64,000 nucleotides of DNA from JAAXKN01 sp036261625 (lineage in GTDB: Bacteria > Bacteroidota > Ignavibacteria > Ignavibacteriales > SURF-24), in NCBI GenBank assembly GCA_036261625.1, contig DATAKL010000057.1, positions 186,001 to 250,000 of the forward strand. The letters are read 5' to 3'. The first letter of the stretch is position 1. Each line of letters opens with the position of its first letter. The position numbers were made by a program, and so were the translations under genes. The notes beneath the pieces were generated by a model. The model ran no database searches and was not told the origin of the DNA. It saw only the letters and a program-made list of their open reading frames with translations. This document shows positions 34,272 through 42,858 of the stretch, one piece after another.

Positions 34272-37200
34272 TTAGAAAGAATAACGTGCGCCTAACTGCA
34301 TCTGATAGCGTGAGGCAATGAAGTCATTCTGGAACGGATCAGACTTATCCTTAAAGCTGAATACCGGTTTCTTATTGGCATCAACTCCAAGATACTTGAT
34401 AACGCTGTCGTTCTGGAAGTTAACTGATTTTACCCATCCCCAGTTGGATTTGATCAGGTTGGGGAGGTTAAGAACGTCGAGAGATATTTCGAACTGGTGT
34501 CCTGCAAAAAGCGGAACTTCCTGTACAAACCTGAAGTCGATCTGGTGTGACCACGGTGCATAAGCGCCGTTGCGTTCCATGACCTGTCCGCGGTGTTCTT
34601 TCAGGTAGTTATCCCTGTTAATATAACCCTCAAGAGCCTGTGCCATAGCAGGATCTGCTACGAAAGCCTTTGTAGTCTTATCGATTGAACCGAGCTGTAT
34701 TTCAGCAGGATCCAAAGCATTCTTAGGAACGTAGATCATATCGTTTGTGTAAGCTCCATCGCCGTTTACGTCGCCGTCATATGTATAGGAGAAGGGCAGA
34801 CCTGACTGGCCGTTGTAGTACAGGGTGAATGTGCTCTTGTAGTTTGTAAAGAATTCAGCTGTGTAAGAAAGAGCTACAAGAATACGGTTACGGATTTCGA
34901 AGTTTGAGGTTGCAAGATCCGGATTGTTAGGATCGTTGGTAACCGGGTTATATCTCCACTGTGAGAGCGCCTGGCTTGAAACAGTGCTGTTCAGGTCTTT
35001 TGCTCTTGTGTAGGTATAGGCAACATTTGTATATAAACCTATCGGGAGTGTGCCCTGGACCTGTGCTGTAACGTTATACTGGTAACCCTTGCTCGTATTC
35101 TTCATAAGAACAACGTTTGTAAAAGCAGGGCTGTAGCCCCTTGTGCCGTATGAGAAAGATGTTCTTCCGGGATCACCTGCACCTGACTTGAACTCTCCGA
35201 CCGGGCGGATATTAATATCCTGGTATGTAAGGTCATTGACAGACTTTGAATAGATAGCTTCCAGTGTACCTGTAAGACCGAAAGGCAGCTGCTGGTCAAC
35301 TGCAGCATCCACACGAGCTACCTGAGGCATCTGGAAATTGCCCGAGGTCAGATCAACTTCTGACTGCTTGATTGCCGTCAGGTTTCTTGGCTGATTATTT
35401 GGATCAGAGCTGAACTTGAAGTCGTTCGGCAGTCCTCTTCCAGAACTGAGGTCGATTCTTCCGAATTCAACGCCTGTGTTGCCGTACTGGTTTGAAATCC
35501 AAACATAAGGAATTCTTCCGGTAAATATACCTGCGCCGCCGCGGATCTGAGTTGTACGGTCGCCGTTAACATCCCAGTTAAAGCCGAATCTGGGTGAAAA
35601 GAGAATTTTGCCGCTTGGAACCTTGTCTGTGCCAAGATCCATTCCCTGACCGATTGCAAATACGCTGTCTATGGTAGCATTATATGCCGGTTTATCGGGG
35701 AAAATTGGAGCATCGACTCTTAAGCCGAATGTCAGTTTCATATTCTGAGAAACTGACCACTCATCCTGTGCGTAGAGACCGAACTGGAAAGCGCTGAAGT
35801 GAGCTGATTCCTTCGGGTCGCCTGTATTTGAGAAGCTCAGCTGATAACGCGACGGATTGCCTGCTTCTAAGTCGGCCATGCTGTTGAATTCATAGTAGCC
35901 GTAAAGGTTACGGATAAAGAGGTTTCTGAACTTATAGAATTCGTTGTGTGTACCGACTGTGATAACGTGTGCTCCTGTAAAGTAGGAGAAGTTGTCTGTA
36001 AGTTCAAATATATCCTGGTCGAGCTGGTTTGCCTGCGAATATTCTTCGGCGCCGGCTTTGAGTGTAAAGCCCGGAATTGATGATCTTACAAGAATTGAGG
36101 GAAATGCCCTTCCTGAAGGATCGCGTGTATCCCTTATTCTAGTATAGCCGGCAATAAGTTCGTTAGACATGGTGTTGCTGAAAGTGCTGCTCAACTGTAA
36201 AACCGAAGAGTTTGTGTTTGTGTTGAACTGATACATTCTGTCTGCAAATTCCAGAGTTGAGAGGTTGCGCCCTGTTTTCTGGTCGCTTCCGTCCACAAAA
36301 TTGTGTCTGAAGGTAAGTTTGTGAGCATCCGAAATGTTGTAGTCGAAGCGCACAAAAAGTTTGTTTGAAGGACGTTCGGTTGAAAATGAACCGTAGCCTC
36401 CCGGATTATAACCGTACTTATTAATCAGGATGTTCTGCATCTGGCTTGCCAGGTTTGCCTTATCTGCAGTATTGCTGCCCTGAGTCAAAGAGAGGTTGTC
36501 GGCAGGATCTGTACGGCGTGTAAACTCACCGTTTGCAAAGAAGAACAGCTTGTCCTTAATTATCGGGCCGCCTAAGCGGAGACCTGTCTGATATTCGTTA
36601 AACTCTGTAACCTTTGTGTGCTTGTCATCCGGGCTGTAGCCCATGAAGTTCTGATTTCTGTAGTATCCGTAAACTGAGCCTGAGAAGTTGTTGGTACCGC
36701 TGCGTGTAATGGCATTGATACCGCCGCCTGTAAAACCGCCCTGGCGGACGTCGTAAGGAGCGATAACAACCTGGAATTCCTGAATGGCGTCGAGGCTTAT
36801 CGGGTTTGTACCAGCCTGTCCGCCCGGAGTGCCTGATGAACCCAGACCGAAGAGGTCGTTGTACTGAGTACCGTCTATCTGAATATTGTTGAAGCGGCTG
36901 TTTCTTCCGGCAGCACTGCTTGAGCGGCCGTCAAACTGAGGTGTCAGTTTTGCGAAATCCTGGAAGCTTCTTGAAACGGTGGGGAATGCCTGAATTTCTT
37001 CAACGCCTACGTTGGTTGAAGCGCCTGTGCGGCTGCCGCTGATAACGGCGTTTCTGTCTGCAACTACGCTGACAGTGATGGCCTCGATGCTCTCGGGCAC
37101 TAATTTAAAGTCGATTGTATAATTCTGTCCTAAACTAAGGTTAACTCCTTCAATAATCTGCGCCTTATAGCCGATAAAAGAAGCCTTTACGGTATAAGGT

Positions 37201-37436
37201 CCGCCCACGCGCATGTTGCTGATATTGAATTTACCATCAGCACGCGAGGTGGTACCGAACTGAGTGCCGGTTGGAACGTGTACTGCAACTATAACTGCGC
37301 CCGGCATGGGCTGCCCGTCGTTGTCGAGAACTGTTCCGTTCATTGCTGCAGTTGTAACGCCCTGTGCAAATGCCTGCGAGGCGCCAAACAAAACAAAAAG
37401 AACAAATAAAAGAATTTGTCTACTGACTATTCTCAT
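34272..37436 (-). CDS. TonB-dependent receptor, Oar-like, with carboxypeptidase-regulatory domain
   Basis: Outer-membrane beta-barrel of 1054 aa. The signal peptide ends at ASQAFAQG (about residue 25). A carboxypeptidase-D regulatory-like domain follows (AAMNGTVLDNDGQPMPGAVIVAV... DGKFNISNMRVGGPYTVKASFIGYK), then a plug domain (NNIQIDGTQYNDLFGLG) and a large barrel ending in LGARYSF. The layout is that of Oar/CarboxypepD-reg TonB receptors common in Bacteroidota and Acidobacteria, which may import large or peptide substrates. No SusD partner or transport operon is adjacent, so the substrate is unknown. It has its own promoter (37502-37531) and a strong terminator, suggesting high independent expression. 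Confidence 0.9.
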   Translation of the reverse strand: MRIVSRQILLFVLFVLFGASQAFAQGVTTAAMNGTVLDNDGQPMPGAVIVAVHVPTGTQFGTTSRADGKFNISNMRVGGPYTVKASFIGYKAQIIEGVNLSLGQNYTIDFKLVPESIEAITVSVVADRNAVISGSRTGASTNVGVEEIQAFPTVSRSFQDFAKLTPQFDGRSSSAAGRNSRFNNIQIDGTQYNDLFGLGSSGTPGGQAGTNPISLDAIQEFQVVIAPYDVRQGGFTGGGINAITRSGTNNFSGSVYGYYRNQNFMGYSPDDKHTKVTEFNEYQTGLRLGGPIIKDKLFFFANGEFTRRTDPADNLSLTQGSNTADKANLASQMQNILINKYGYNPGGYGSFSTERPSNKLFVRFDYNISDAHKLTFRHNFVDGSDQKTGRNLSTLEFADRMYQFNTNTNSSVLQLSSTFSNTMSNELIAGYTRIRDTRDPSGRAFPSILVRSSIPGFTLKAGAEEYSQANQLDQDIFELTDNFSYFTGAHVITVGTHNEFYKFRNLFIRNLYGYYEFNSMADLEAGNPSRYQLSFSNTGDPKESAHFSAFQFGLYAQDEWSVSQNMKLTFGLRVDAPIFPDKPAYNATIDSVFAIGQGMDLGTDKVPSGKILFSPRFGFNWDVNGDRTTQIRGGAGIFTGRIPYVWISNQYGNTGVEFGRIDLSSGRGLPNDFKFSSDPNNQPRNLTAIKQSEVDLTSGNFQMPQVARVDAAVDQQLPFGLTGTLEAIYSKSVNDLTYQDINIRPVGEFKSGAGDPGRTSFSYGTRGYSPAFTNVVLMKNTSKGYQYNVTAQVQGTLPIGLYTNVAYTYTRAKDLNSTVSSQALSQWRYNPVTNDPNNPDLATSNFEIRNRILVALSYTAEFFTNYKSTFTLYYNGQSGLPFSYTYDGDVNGDGAYTNDMIYVPKNALDPAEIQLGSIDKTTKAFVADPAMAQALEGYINRDNYLKEHRGQVMERNGAYAPWSHQIDFRFVQEVPLFAGHQFEISLDVLNLPNLIKSNWGWVKSVNFQNDSVIKYLGVDANKKPVFSFKDKSDPFQNDFIASRYQMQLGARYSF

Positions 37437-37501
37437 GATTTCTCCATTTAGGTTGATTAAAAGAACAAATTTTTTAAGAAGAATTAATTAATTTTCCTGT
37501 G

Positions 37502-37531
37502 CAAAAATAAATTAACTAACTTAATTGGCAA
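37502..37531 (-). promoter_or_regulatory. Bacteroidota-type promoter of the TonB-dependent receptor gene
   Basis: On the minus strand TTG (37529-37531) is followed after exactly 19 nt by TATTTTTG (37502-37509), a full match to the TTG-N19-TAnnTTTG consensus. The 5' UTR would be about 60 nt. The remainder of the 37437-37851 gap is AT-rich, with only the short repeat at 37734 noted. Confidence 0.65.
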
Positions 37532-37733
37532 GCGGTAAAAACCTTAAAAATTAAGATTTAACAATTATTTAACATTAGAATAACTGTTATATTTTCAAGG
37601 AGCTTTACAAAACTTTTCGAAATGCCACGTAAAATTAGGTGCAATTATCCGAAAAGTAAAGTGAAATTTTTTTTATTAATGAGCTGAAAAGATCTGCCGC
37701 AAAATTACAAAATGACCCGCGGGTCGGAAATCT

Positions 37734-37761
37734 ATTAAAAATTAAAAATTAAAAATTAAAA
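37734..37761. repeat. four tandem copies of the heptamer ATTAAAA
   Basis: Perfect ATTAAAA x4, about 90 bp upstream of the suhB start. A second 7-bp tandem array overlaps the 3' end of the same gene. Confidence 0.85.
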
Positions 37762-37851
37762 AGTGGAGGGCAGGGAGAAAATCAGGTCCCGGCTGAAAAA
37801 GGGAATCATTTTTCGTAAATTTAAGGAATTAAAAACAACAGCTGATAAAAA

Positions 37852-38634
37852 ATGTTAGAAGATGTAATTCAAATTGCCAAAGAAGCTGGCGAAATAATTA
37901 GAGACGGATACAGAAAGAACTTTACCGTGGAGTTTAAGACAAATTCCTCTAACCTTGTGACGGAAATTGATAAGAAAAGTGAACAGTCCATAATTTCTTT
38001 CATAAAGAATAAGTACCCCGGGCACGGAATTATAGCCGAGGAAAGCGGGGCTATTAATATCAATAAAGATGCTGAGTACGTCTGGGTTATTGACCCGCTG
38101 GACGGAACGACAAACTTTGCACACGGACTTCCGATATTTTCCGTTTCAATAGGAGTCCAGAAAAAGGGAGAAACCGTCTGCGGCATCGTTTACGACGTCA
38201 TGCGCGATATGGCTTATACGGCAGAAAAGGGATCGGGATCTTTCTGCAACGGAAGAAAACTTAAGGTAAGCGAAAACGATAACCTCAACTACAGCCTCCT
38301 TGTAACGGGATTCCCGTACGACGTGCAGGATAATCCGGGCAAGGTTATGAACTATTTTGCCGCTTTCCTGCATGATGCGCGCGCCATAAGGCGCCTGGGT
38401 TCGGCAGCAATAGATTTCTGCTACGTTGCCGACGGAATATTTGACGGCTTCTGGGAGCTCTCGCTCTACCCGTGGGACATCTGTGCAGGACGCCTGGTCT
38501 TAGAGGAAGCCGGCGGCATGGTAACAGATTTCGACGGCGTAAAACGCGACATATTCCATAAGCAGATCCTGGCTACCAACGGCCGCGTGCACGAGAGGAT
38601 GGTCCGGATATTAAAAGAAGCAGGTAGCAGGTAG
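37852..38634 (+). CDS. suhB: inositol monophosphatase family protein
   Basis: Mg2+-dependent phosphatase of the IMPase/SuhB family (260 aa), which hydrolyses inositol 1-phosphate or related sugar phosphates. Metal-binding motifs are GIIAEESG, WVIDPLDGTTNFAHG and, at the C-terminus, LYPWDICAGRLVLEEAGG. Substrate cannot be told from sequence; some family members act as nucleotide-sugar or PAP phosphatases. Unusually, the last four residues (AGSR) and the stop codon are encoded by the first units of a GNAGGTA tandem repeat, so slippage there would change the C-terminus. Confidence 0.9.
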   Translation: MLEDVIQIAKEAGEIIRDGYRKNFTVEFKTNSSNLVTEIDKKSEQSIISFIKNKYPGHGIIAEESGAININKDAEYVWVIDPLDGTTNFAHGLPIFSVSIGVQKKGETVCGIVYDVMRDMAYTAEKGSGSFCNGRKLKVSENDNLNYSLLVTGFPYDVQDNPGKVMNYFAAFLHDARAIRRLGSAAIDFCYVADGIFDGFWELSLYPWDICAGRLVLEEAGGMVTDFDGVKRDIFHKQILATNGRVHERMVRILKEAGSR

Positions 38635-38672
38635 AAGGTAGTAGGTAGTAGGTAGTAAGTAGTAGGTAGAAG
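38620..38672. repeat. 7.5 tandem copies of a GNAGGTA heptamer
   Basis: Units are GCAGGTA x2, GAAGGTA, GTAGGTA x2, GTAAGTA, GTAGGTA and a partial GAAG. The array starts inside suhB (its last four codons and stop) and runs into the intergenic region before the gene at 38702. Confidence 0.9.
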
Positions 38673-38701
38673 TTTTCTATTTAACTTATAGGGGAAATGA
38701 T

Positions 38702-38986
38702 ATGCTCGTCTGGGTGTGGATTGTTTTAGCGGTGTCCATTATAATTACAGTTCCCGTTTTTTATAACACTGTAATTACAAAAAAGTGGCGAAATAAGGCC
38801 GAAGATGAGGCAAAGAGCTGGTATCTGTGGGGCTTTTACTTTAACCCCAAAGACAGCAGAATGTTTCTGCCTAAAAGGTCGGGACTTGGAATAACAATTA
38901 ACTTTGCCAACCCCTGGGCTGTTGCAATTTTAATCGTGCTTATAGTTTTAATTATTGCCATTGGTAAAGTAAAACACCAGGGTTAG
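38702..38986 (+). CDS. DUF5808-like small membrane protein
   Basis: 94 aa with an N-terminal helix (about 3-24) and a C-terminal helix (about 73-89). Between them is a conserved block WYLWGFYFNPKDSRMFLPKRSGLGITINFANPWA, which matches the DUF5808 signature (WGxFYxNPxDxRxFVPKRxGxGxTLNF). In other bacteria this domain is found alone or fused to larger membrane proteins, with unknown function. A GGGGAAA ribosome-binding site precedes the ATG. It lies between suhB and cmk. Confidence 0.75.
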   Translation: MLVWVWIVLAVSIIITVPVFYNTVITKKWRNKAEDEAKSWYLWGFYFNPKDSRMFLPKRSGLGITINFANPWAVAILIVLIVLIIAIGKVKHQG

Positions 38987-39112
38987 CCGCCAAAAGTTTC
39001 GTTTTAAGCTGAATTTTACGGACCTTAAATTCGGTAAAATTTTTCTTAAAATATTTACTCCGGAAGCCATGGCAGAGCCCCAAATGGAGTTTTAATTTCG
39101 GAGGAATTTTTG

Positions 39113-39120
39113 TATTTTTG
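39113..39120 (+). promoter_or_regulatory. putative -7 box directly before cmk
   Basis: TATTTTTG matches TAnnTTTG perfectly and ends 6 nt before ATG 39127. If used, the transcript would start at or next to the ATG, which would make cmk leaderless and argues against the TTG start at 39118. Confidence 0.4.
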
Positions 39121-39126
39121 CCTGAT

Positions 39127-39810
39127 ATGGCAAAAAATATAATTATAACGATAGATGGTCCGGCAGGTTCGGGAAAAAGTACTTCGGCAAAACTTTTAGC
39201 CAAACATTTAGGTTTTACTTACCTGGATACCGGGGCAATGTACAGGGCGATAACTTATCTGGCTCTTAAGAAGAACGTAATAAAAGATGAACTCTCAGTA
39301 GTCCGGCTCTCTGAAGAGGCAGCAATGGAACTGAGGTTTGTGGACGGGAATACAGGGGTAATCCTCAACGGGGAAGATGTAACTGAAGCTATCCGCTCCT
39401 ATGAGGTGAACTCAAATGTAAGCGAGGTAGCAAAAATTCCCGGCGTAAGAAGTGCCCTGGTAAAAAAACAGCAGGAAATGGGCAAGAATACAAATCTCGT
39501 TGCTGAAGGAAGGGATACCGGAACAGTTGTCTTTCCAAATGCCGATGTAAAGATATTCTTAACTGCCTCTCTTAGCCAGAGAGCCCAGAGAAGACTTAAG
39601 GAATTCCAGGCAAAGGGAGAGAACCTTTCACTCGATGAAATTGAAGGGAATATCAAAAAAAGAGATCTGATAGATTCCAGCCGTGAGGTCAGTCCCCTTG
39701 TCAAGGCTGATGGTGCAGTCGAAATTGACACCTCAAGCATTTCAATTGATGAGGAAATAACTCTTATTTTAAGTATTGTAGCAGAGAGAATAAACAAAAA
39801 GGTAAATTAA
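39127..39810 (+). CDS. cmk: cytidylate kinase
   Basis: Phosphorylates CMP and dCMP with ATP in pyrimidine nucleotide metabolism. Seen are the P-loop IDGPAGSGKSTSAK, FTYLDTGAMYRAITYLAL, the CMP-binding VAEGRDTGTVVFPNADVKIFLTAS and the lid region KRDLIDSSREVSPLVKADGAVEIDTS. 227 aa from ATG 39127; TTG 39118 in frame is the alternative. It is followed after 17 nt by ispH and then rpsA, an order (cmk-ispH-rpsA) found widely in bacteria. Confidence 0.94.
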   Translation: MAKNIIITIDGPAGSGKSTSAKLLAKHLGFTYLDTGAMYRAITYLALKKNVIKDELSVVRLSEEAAMELRFVDGNTGVILNGEDVTEAIRSYEVNSNVSEVAKIPGVRSALVKKQQEMGKNTNLVAEGRDTGTVVFPNADVKIFLTASLSQRAQRRLKEFQAKGENLSLDEIEGNIKKRDLIDSSREVSPLVKADGAVEIDTSSISIDEEITLILSIVAERINKKVN

Positions 39811-39827
39811 AAAAGAAAGCCGTTTTA

Positions 39828-40715
39828 ATGAAGGTTAACATAGATACCAGCGCAGGATTCTGCTGGGGAGTTGTCAGGGCTATTGATTTTGCTGAGATGG
39901 AGCTTCAGTCTACAGAAAAAATCTACAGCCTGGGAGACATAATTCATAATGCTGCTGAAGTTAAAAGGTTAAATGAACTCGGAATGGAAACCGTTACGGT
40001 CAAGGATTTCCCCAGACTCGAAAGGGGAAGCAAGGTCCTTATCCGCGCCCACGGTGAACCCCCCTCTACCTATCAGGAAGCAATTAAATACGGACTTGAG
40101 ATAATTGACGCCACATGCCCTGTTGTAGCCAAAGTGCAGGAAAGGATCAGGAAATTTTCCGATAGCGAATTCCAGGTCGTCATATTCGGTAAAAAAGATC
40201 ATGCCGAGGTCATTGGCCTAAGAGGAGTTACCGGCGATAAGGCCATACTGGTACTTAGTCCCGAAGAAGCCCTGGAAAAAGTGGATTTCTCCAGGAAAAC
40301 CGTGCTTTTCTCACAAACCACAATGGACCGCGAGACATTTGCCAAAATTGCCCAGGCATTAAAAGAGAGGATCAGTCAGCTCTTTGTAGGATCCATTGAG
40401 GAGGAAGCGGCAATTGAATTCCACGCCAAGAATACAATATGCGGACAGGTTTCCGGGCGCGATAAAAGATTAAGGGAATTTGCCCGACAGAACAATGTTA
40501 TAATCTTTGCTGCCGGGCGCAAAAGCAGCAACGGCAAGGTCTTATTTCACATCGCAGAGGAAGAAAACCCGAGGGTTCATTTTGTAGAGGATGCCGAAGA
40601 GATCCTTCCGGAATGGTTCGAAGGGGCAGAAACCGTTGGCATTACGGGCGCCACTTCCACCCCACGGTGGCAGATGGAGAAGATAAAGGCCTACATTGAA
40701 AATAATTTTTCTTAA
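39828..40715 (+). CDS. ispH: 4-hydroxy-3-methylbut-2-enyl diphosphate reductase
   Basis: Last enzyme of the MEP isoprenoid pathway. It reduces HMBPP to IPP and DMAPP with a [4Fe-4S] cluster. The three cluster cysteines are visible: Cys12 (AGFCWGV), Cys97 (DATCPVV) and Cys205 (NTICGQV). EEENPRVHFVED and the C-terminal GITGATSTPRW are also typical. 295 aa is normal. It lies 17 nt after cmk and is probably cotranscribed with it. Confidence 0.94.
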   Translation: MKVNIDTSAGFCWGVVRAIDFAEMELQSTEKIYSLGDIIHNAAEVKRLNELGMETVTVKDFPRLERGSKVLIRAHGEPPSTYQEAIKYGLEIIDATCPVVAKVQERIRKFSDSEFQVVIFGKKDHAEVIGLRGVTGDKAILVLSPEEALEKVDFSRKTVLFSQTTMDRETFAKIAQALKERISQLFVGSIEEEAAIEFHAKNTICGQVSGRDKRLREFARQNNVIIFAAGRKSSNGKVLFHIAEEENPRVHFVEDAEEILPEWFEGAETVGITGATSTPRWQMEKIKAYIENNFS

Positions 40716-40802
40716 AATAAGATATTTCTAAAGAAACTGCTTATTATTAAATAATTTAGTATTTTAGATATTCTGAATTCGAAAAAAATCTGAGAATCTG
40801 CT

Positions 40803-40817
40803 CCCGCCATGGGCGGG
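40803..40817. repeat. CCCGCC-atg-GGCGGG palindrome upstream of rpsA
   Basis: A 6-bp perfect GC stem in an otherwise AT-rich gap. A similar CCCGCC module occurs near 11845 and in the 58.4-58.6 kb element. It may be a lone REP-type module or a weak ispH terminator. No ribosomal protein autoregulatory structure was recognised in the rpsA leader. Confidence 0.45.
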
Positions 40818-40927
40818 TATAGTAAAGTCATCCTAATTGTTTATGTTAAATTAAATATTACCTGCTTTAACTTGTTTTGATGACTTTGGAGTTAAATGCA
40901 TGTAAAGACTTATTTTTTGGAGGTCTA

Positions 40928-42739
40928 ATGTCCGAAGAGACAAAAAAGGACGTCAAAGGAAAGGTCAGGTTCTTCAATTCCGATGAGTATTCACAGGAAG
41001 AGATGGAAACACTGGCCAAACTCTACTCTCAGTCATTTAAGGATGTAAAAGAGGGTGAGATAATTAAGGGTAAAATTGTAAGCATTCAGGGCGACAGCAT
41101 TATTCTTGATGTCGGCTTTAAGTCTGAGGGTACAATACCCAAGCAGGAATTTAATGCCGGCGATGAAATCAAGATCGGTGAAGAAGTTGAAATCGTAATC
41201 GAAAGCGTTGAGGATCAGGAAGGTAATCTGGTCTTAAGCAAGAAGAGAGCGGACTTCCTCAGGATCTGGAACAAGATAATCAATGCTTATGATACTGGTG
41301 AAATTATTCAGGGCAAGATATTAAAAAGAATTAAAGGCGGTATGGTCGTTGACCTCATGGGCATCGAAGCATTCCTGCCAGGCTCTCAGATTGATATTAG
41401 ACCTGTAAGAGATTTTGATGCCTTCGTAGGCCAGACCATGGACTTTAAGGTTGTTAAGGTCAACGTTCCTACTGAAAACGTTGTCGTTTCACACAAAGTC
41501 TTAATCGAGGAAGAGATCTCAGACCAGAGAAAAGCCATACTCGACAGCCTCGAAAAAGGACAGATACTCGAAGGTATCGTTAAGGCAATTACAGACTTCG
41601 GTGTCTTTGTGGACCTGGGCGGCGTAGACGGCCTTATCCACATTACAGACTTAAGCTGGGGCAGAATCAATCACCCGAGCGAAGTTGTCAAACTGGATGA
41701 AAAGATTAAAGTTGTTGTTACTGATTTCGACATGGAGAAAAAGAGAATCTCTCTTTCACTCAAGCAGCTTCTGCCGCATCCATGGGATAACATCGAAAAT
41801 AAATATAAAGTCGGCGACAAGGTCTCCGGCAGAGTTGTATCTCTTACTGATTACGGCGCATTTATTGAAATTGAAAAGGGAATCGAAGGCCTCATTCACA
41901 TTTCAGAGATGAGCTGGACACTGCATATTAAACATCCTTCACAGTTTGTCTCAATGGGACAGGTTGTTGAAGCTGTTATTCTTAGTCTGGATAAAGACGA
42001 GAAGAAGATTTCCTTAGGCATGAAACAGCTCGTTCCGGATCCATGGACAGAGCTCATGCAGAAGTATCCTGTCGGCAGCAAGCACACAGGCATTGCACGC
42101 AATCTTACCAATTTTGGCGTGTTCGTTGAACTTGAACCGGGTGTTGACGGTCTGGTACACATTTCAGACCTCTCATGGACAAAGAAGATCCGCCATCCCG
42201 GGGAAGTTGTCAAGAAAGGCGAAAAGATTGACGTTATCGTCCTGGGTGTTGATACAGAACAGAGAAAGATATCCTTAGGCCACAAACAGGTCCAGGATAA
42301 CCCCTGGGATACTTTCGAGAAGAACTATGCAATCGGCACAATTACAGAAGGCAAGGTTGTCAGAATCATTGAAAAAGGTCTGATTGCCGAACTTCCTGCA
42401 AAAGTGGACGGCTTTGTTCCTGCTACACAGCTTTCAACTGCAAAGCTGAAGAACATCGCTTTCTGCTTCCCGGTTGAAACAGTCCTTCCTCTTAAGGTTG
42501 TGGAATTCGACAAGGAAAACAAGAAGATCGTTCTTAGCGCTCTCGGTGCTCTGAAAGAAAAGTCAGATGCCGAAATCTCAGAATATATCACAAGACACAA
42601 GCTTGAAAAAGTTTCTGTTGAAGATATAAAGAACGCTAATGCCGATACTGTTGATCCTTCAGACATTCCGAACCTGGAAGGTCCTGAAGAACCGGCTCAG
42701 GCAGAGAAGTCTGCTGAAAAATCGGCTGATAAGGCATAA
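40928..42739 (+). CDS. rpsA: 30S ribosomal protein S1
   Basis: RNA-binding ribosomal protein that helps load structured mRNAs. From ATG 40928, preceded by TTGGAGG at ideal spacing, it is 603 aa; an upstream extension to 40877 has no ribosome-binding site. Six S1 (OB-fold) repeats are visible, the central ones carrying the highly conserved DFGVFVDLGGVDGLIHITDLSWGRI, DYGAFIEIEKGIEGLIHISEMSW and NFGVFVELEPGVDGLVHISDLSW blocks. The C-terminus is an acidic and Ala/Lys-rich tail. It is followed by a strong terminator. Confidence 0.95.
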   Translation: MSEETKKDVKGKVRFFNSDEYSQEEMETLAKLYSQSFKDVKEGEIIKGKIVSIQGDSIILDVGFKSEGTIPKQEFNAGDEIKIGEEVEIVIESVEDQEGNLVLSKKRADFLRIWNKIINAYDTGEIIQGKILKRIKGGMVVDLMGIEAFLPGSQIDIRPVRDFDAFVGQTMDFKVVKVNVPTENVVVSHKVLIEEEISDQRKAILDSLEKGQILEGIVKAITDFGVFVDLGGVDGLIHITDLSWGRINHPSEVVKLDEKIKVVVTDFDMEKKRISLSLKQLLPHPWDNIENKYKVGDKVSGRVVSLTDYGAFIEIEKGIEGLIHISEMSWTLHIKHPSQFVSMGQVVEAVILSLDKDEKKISLGMKQLVPDPWTELMQKYPVGSKHTGIARNLTNFGVFVELEPGVDGLVHISDLSWTKKIRHPGEVVKKGEKIDVIVLGVDTEQRKISLGHKQVQDNPWDTFEKNYAIGTITEGKVVRIIEKGLIAELPAKVDGFVPATQLSTAKLKNIAFCFPVETVLPLKVVEFDKENKKIVLSALGALKEKSDAEISEYITRHKLEKVSVEDIKNANADTVDPSDIPNLEGPEEPAQAEKSAEKSADKA

Positions 42740-42751
42740 TTAACCTATTCC

Positions 42752-42814
42752 AAGGCTGTGGCTGATGTTTTATCCTCTTCATTACGGATAAAAAAGGCCA
42801 CAGCCTTTTTTTAT
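42752..42814 (+). terminator. intrinsic terminator after rpsA
   Basis: AAGGCTGTGGC (42752-42762) pairs with GCCACAGCCTT (42797-42807) and is followed by TTTTT. An inner TTATCC/GGATAA stem stacks on it. Confidence 0.9.
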
Positions 42815-42858
42815 TTCTATTAAGTTTTAGATAATTCCCTTTTTGAAAGGATTTTGGT

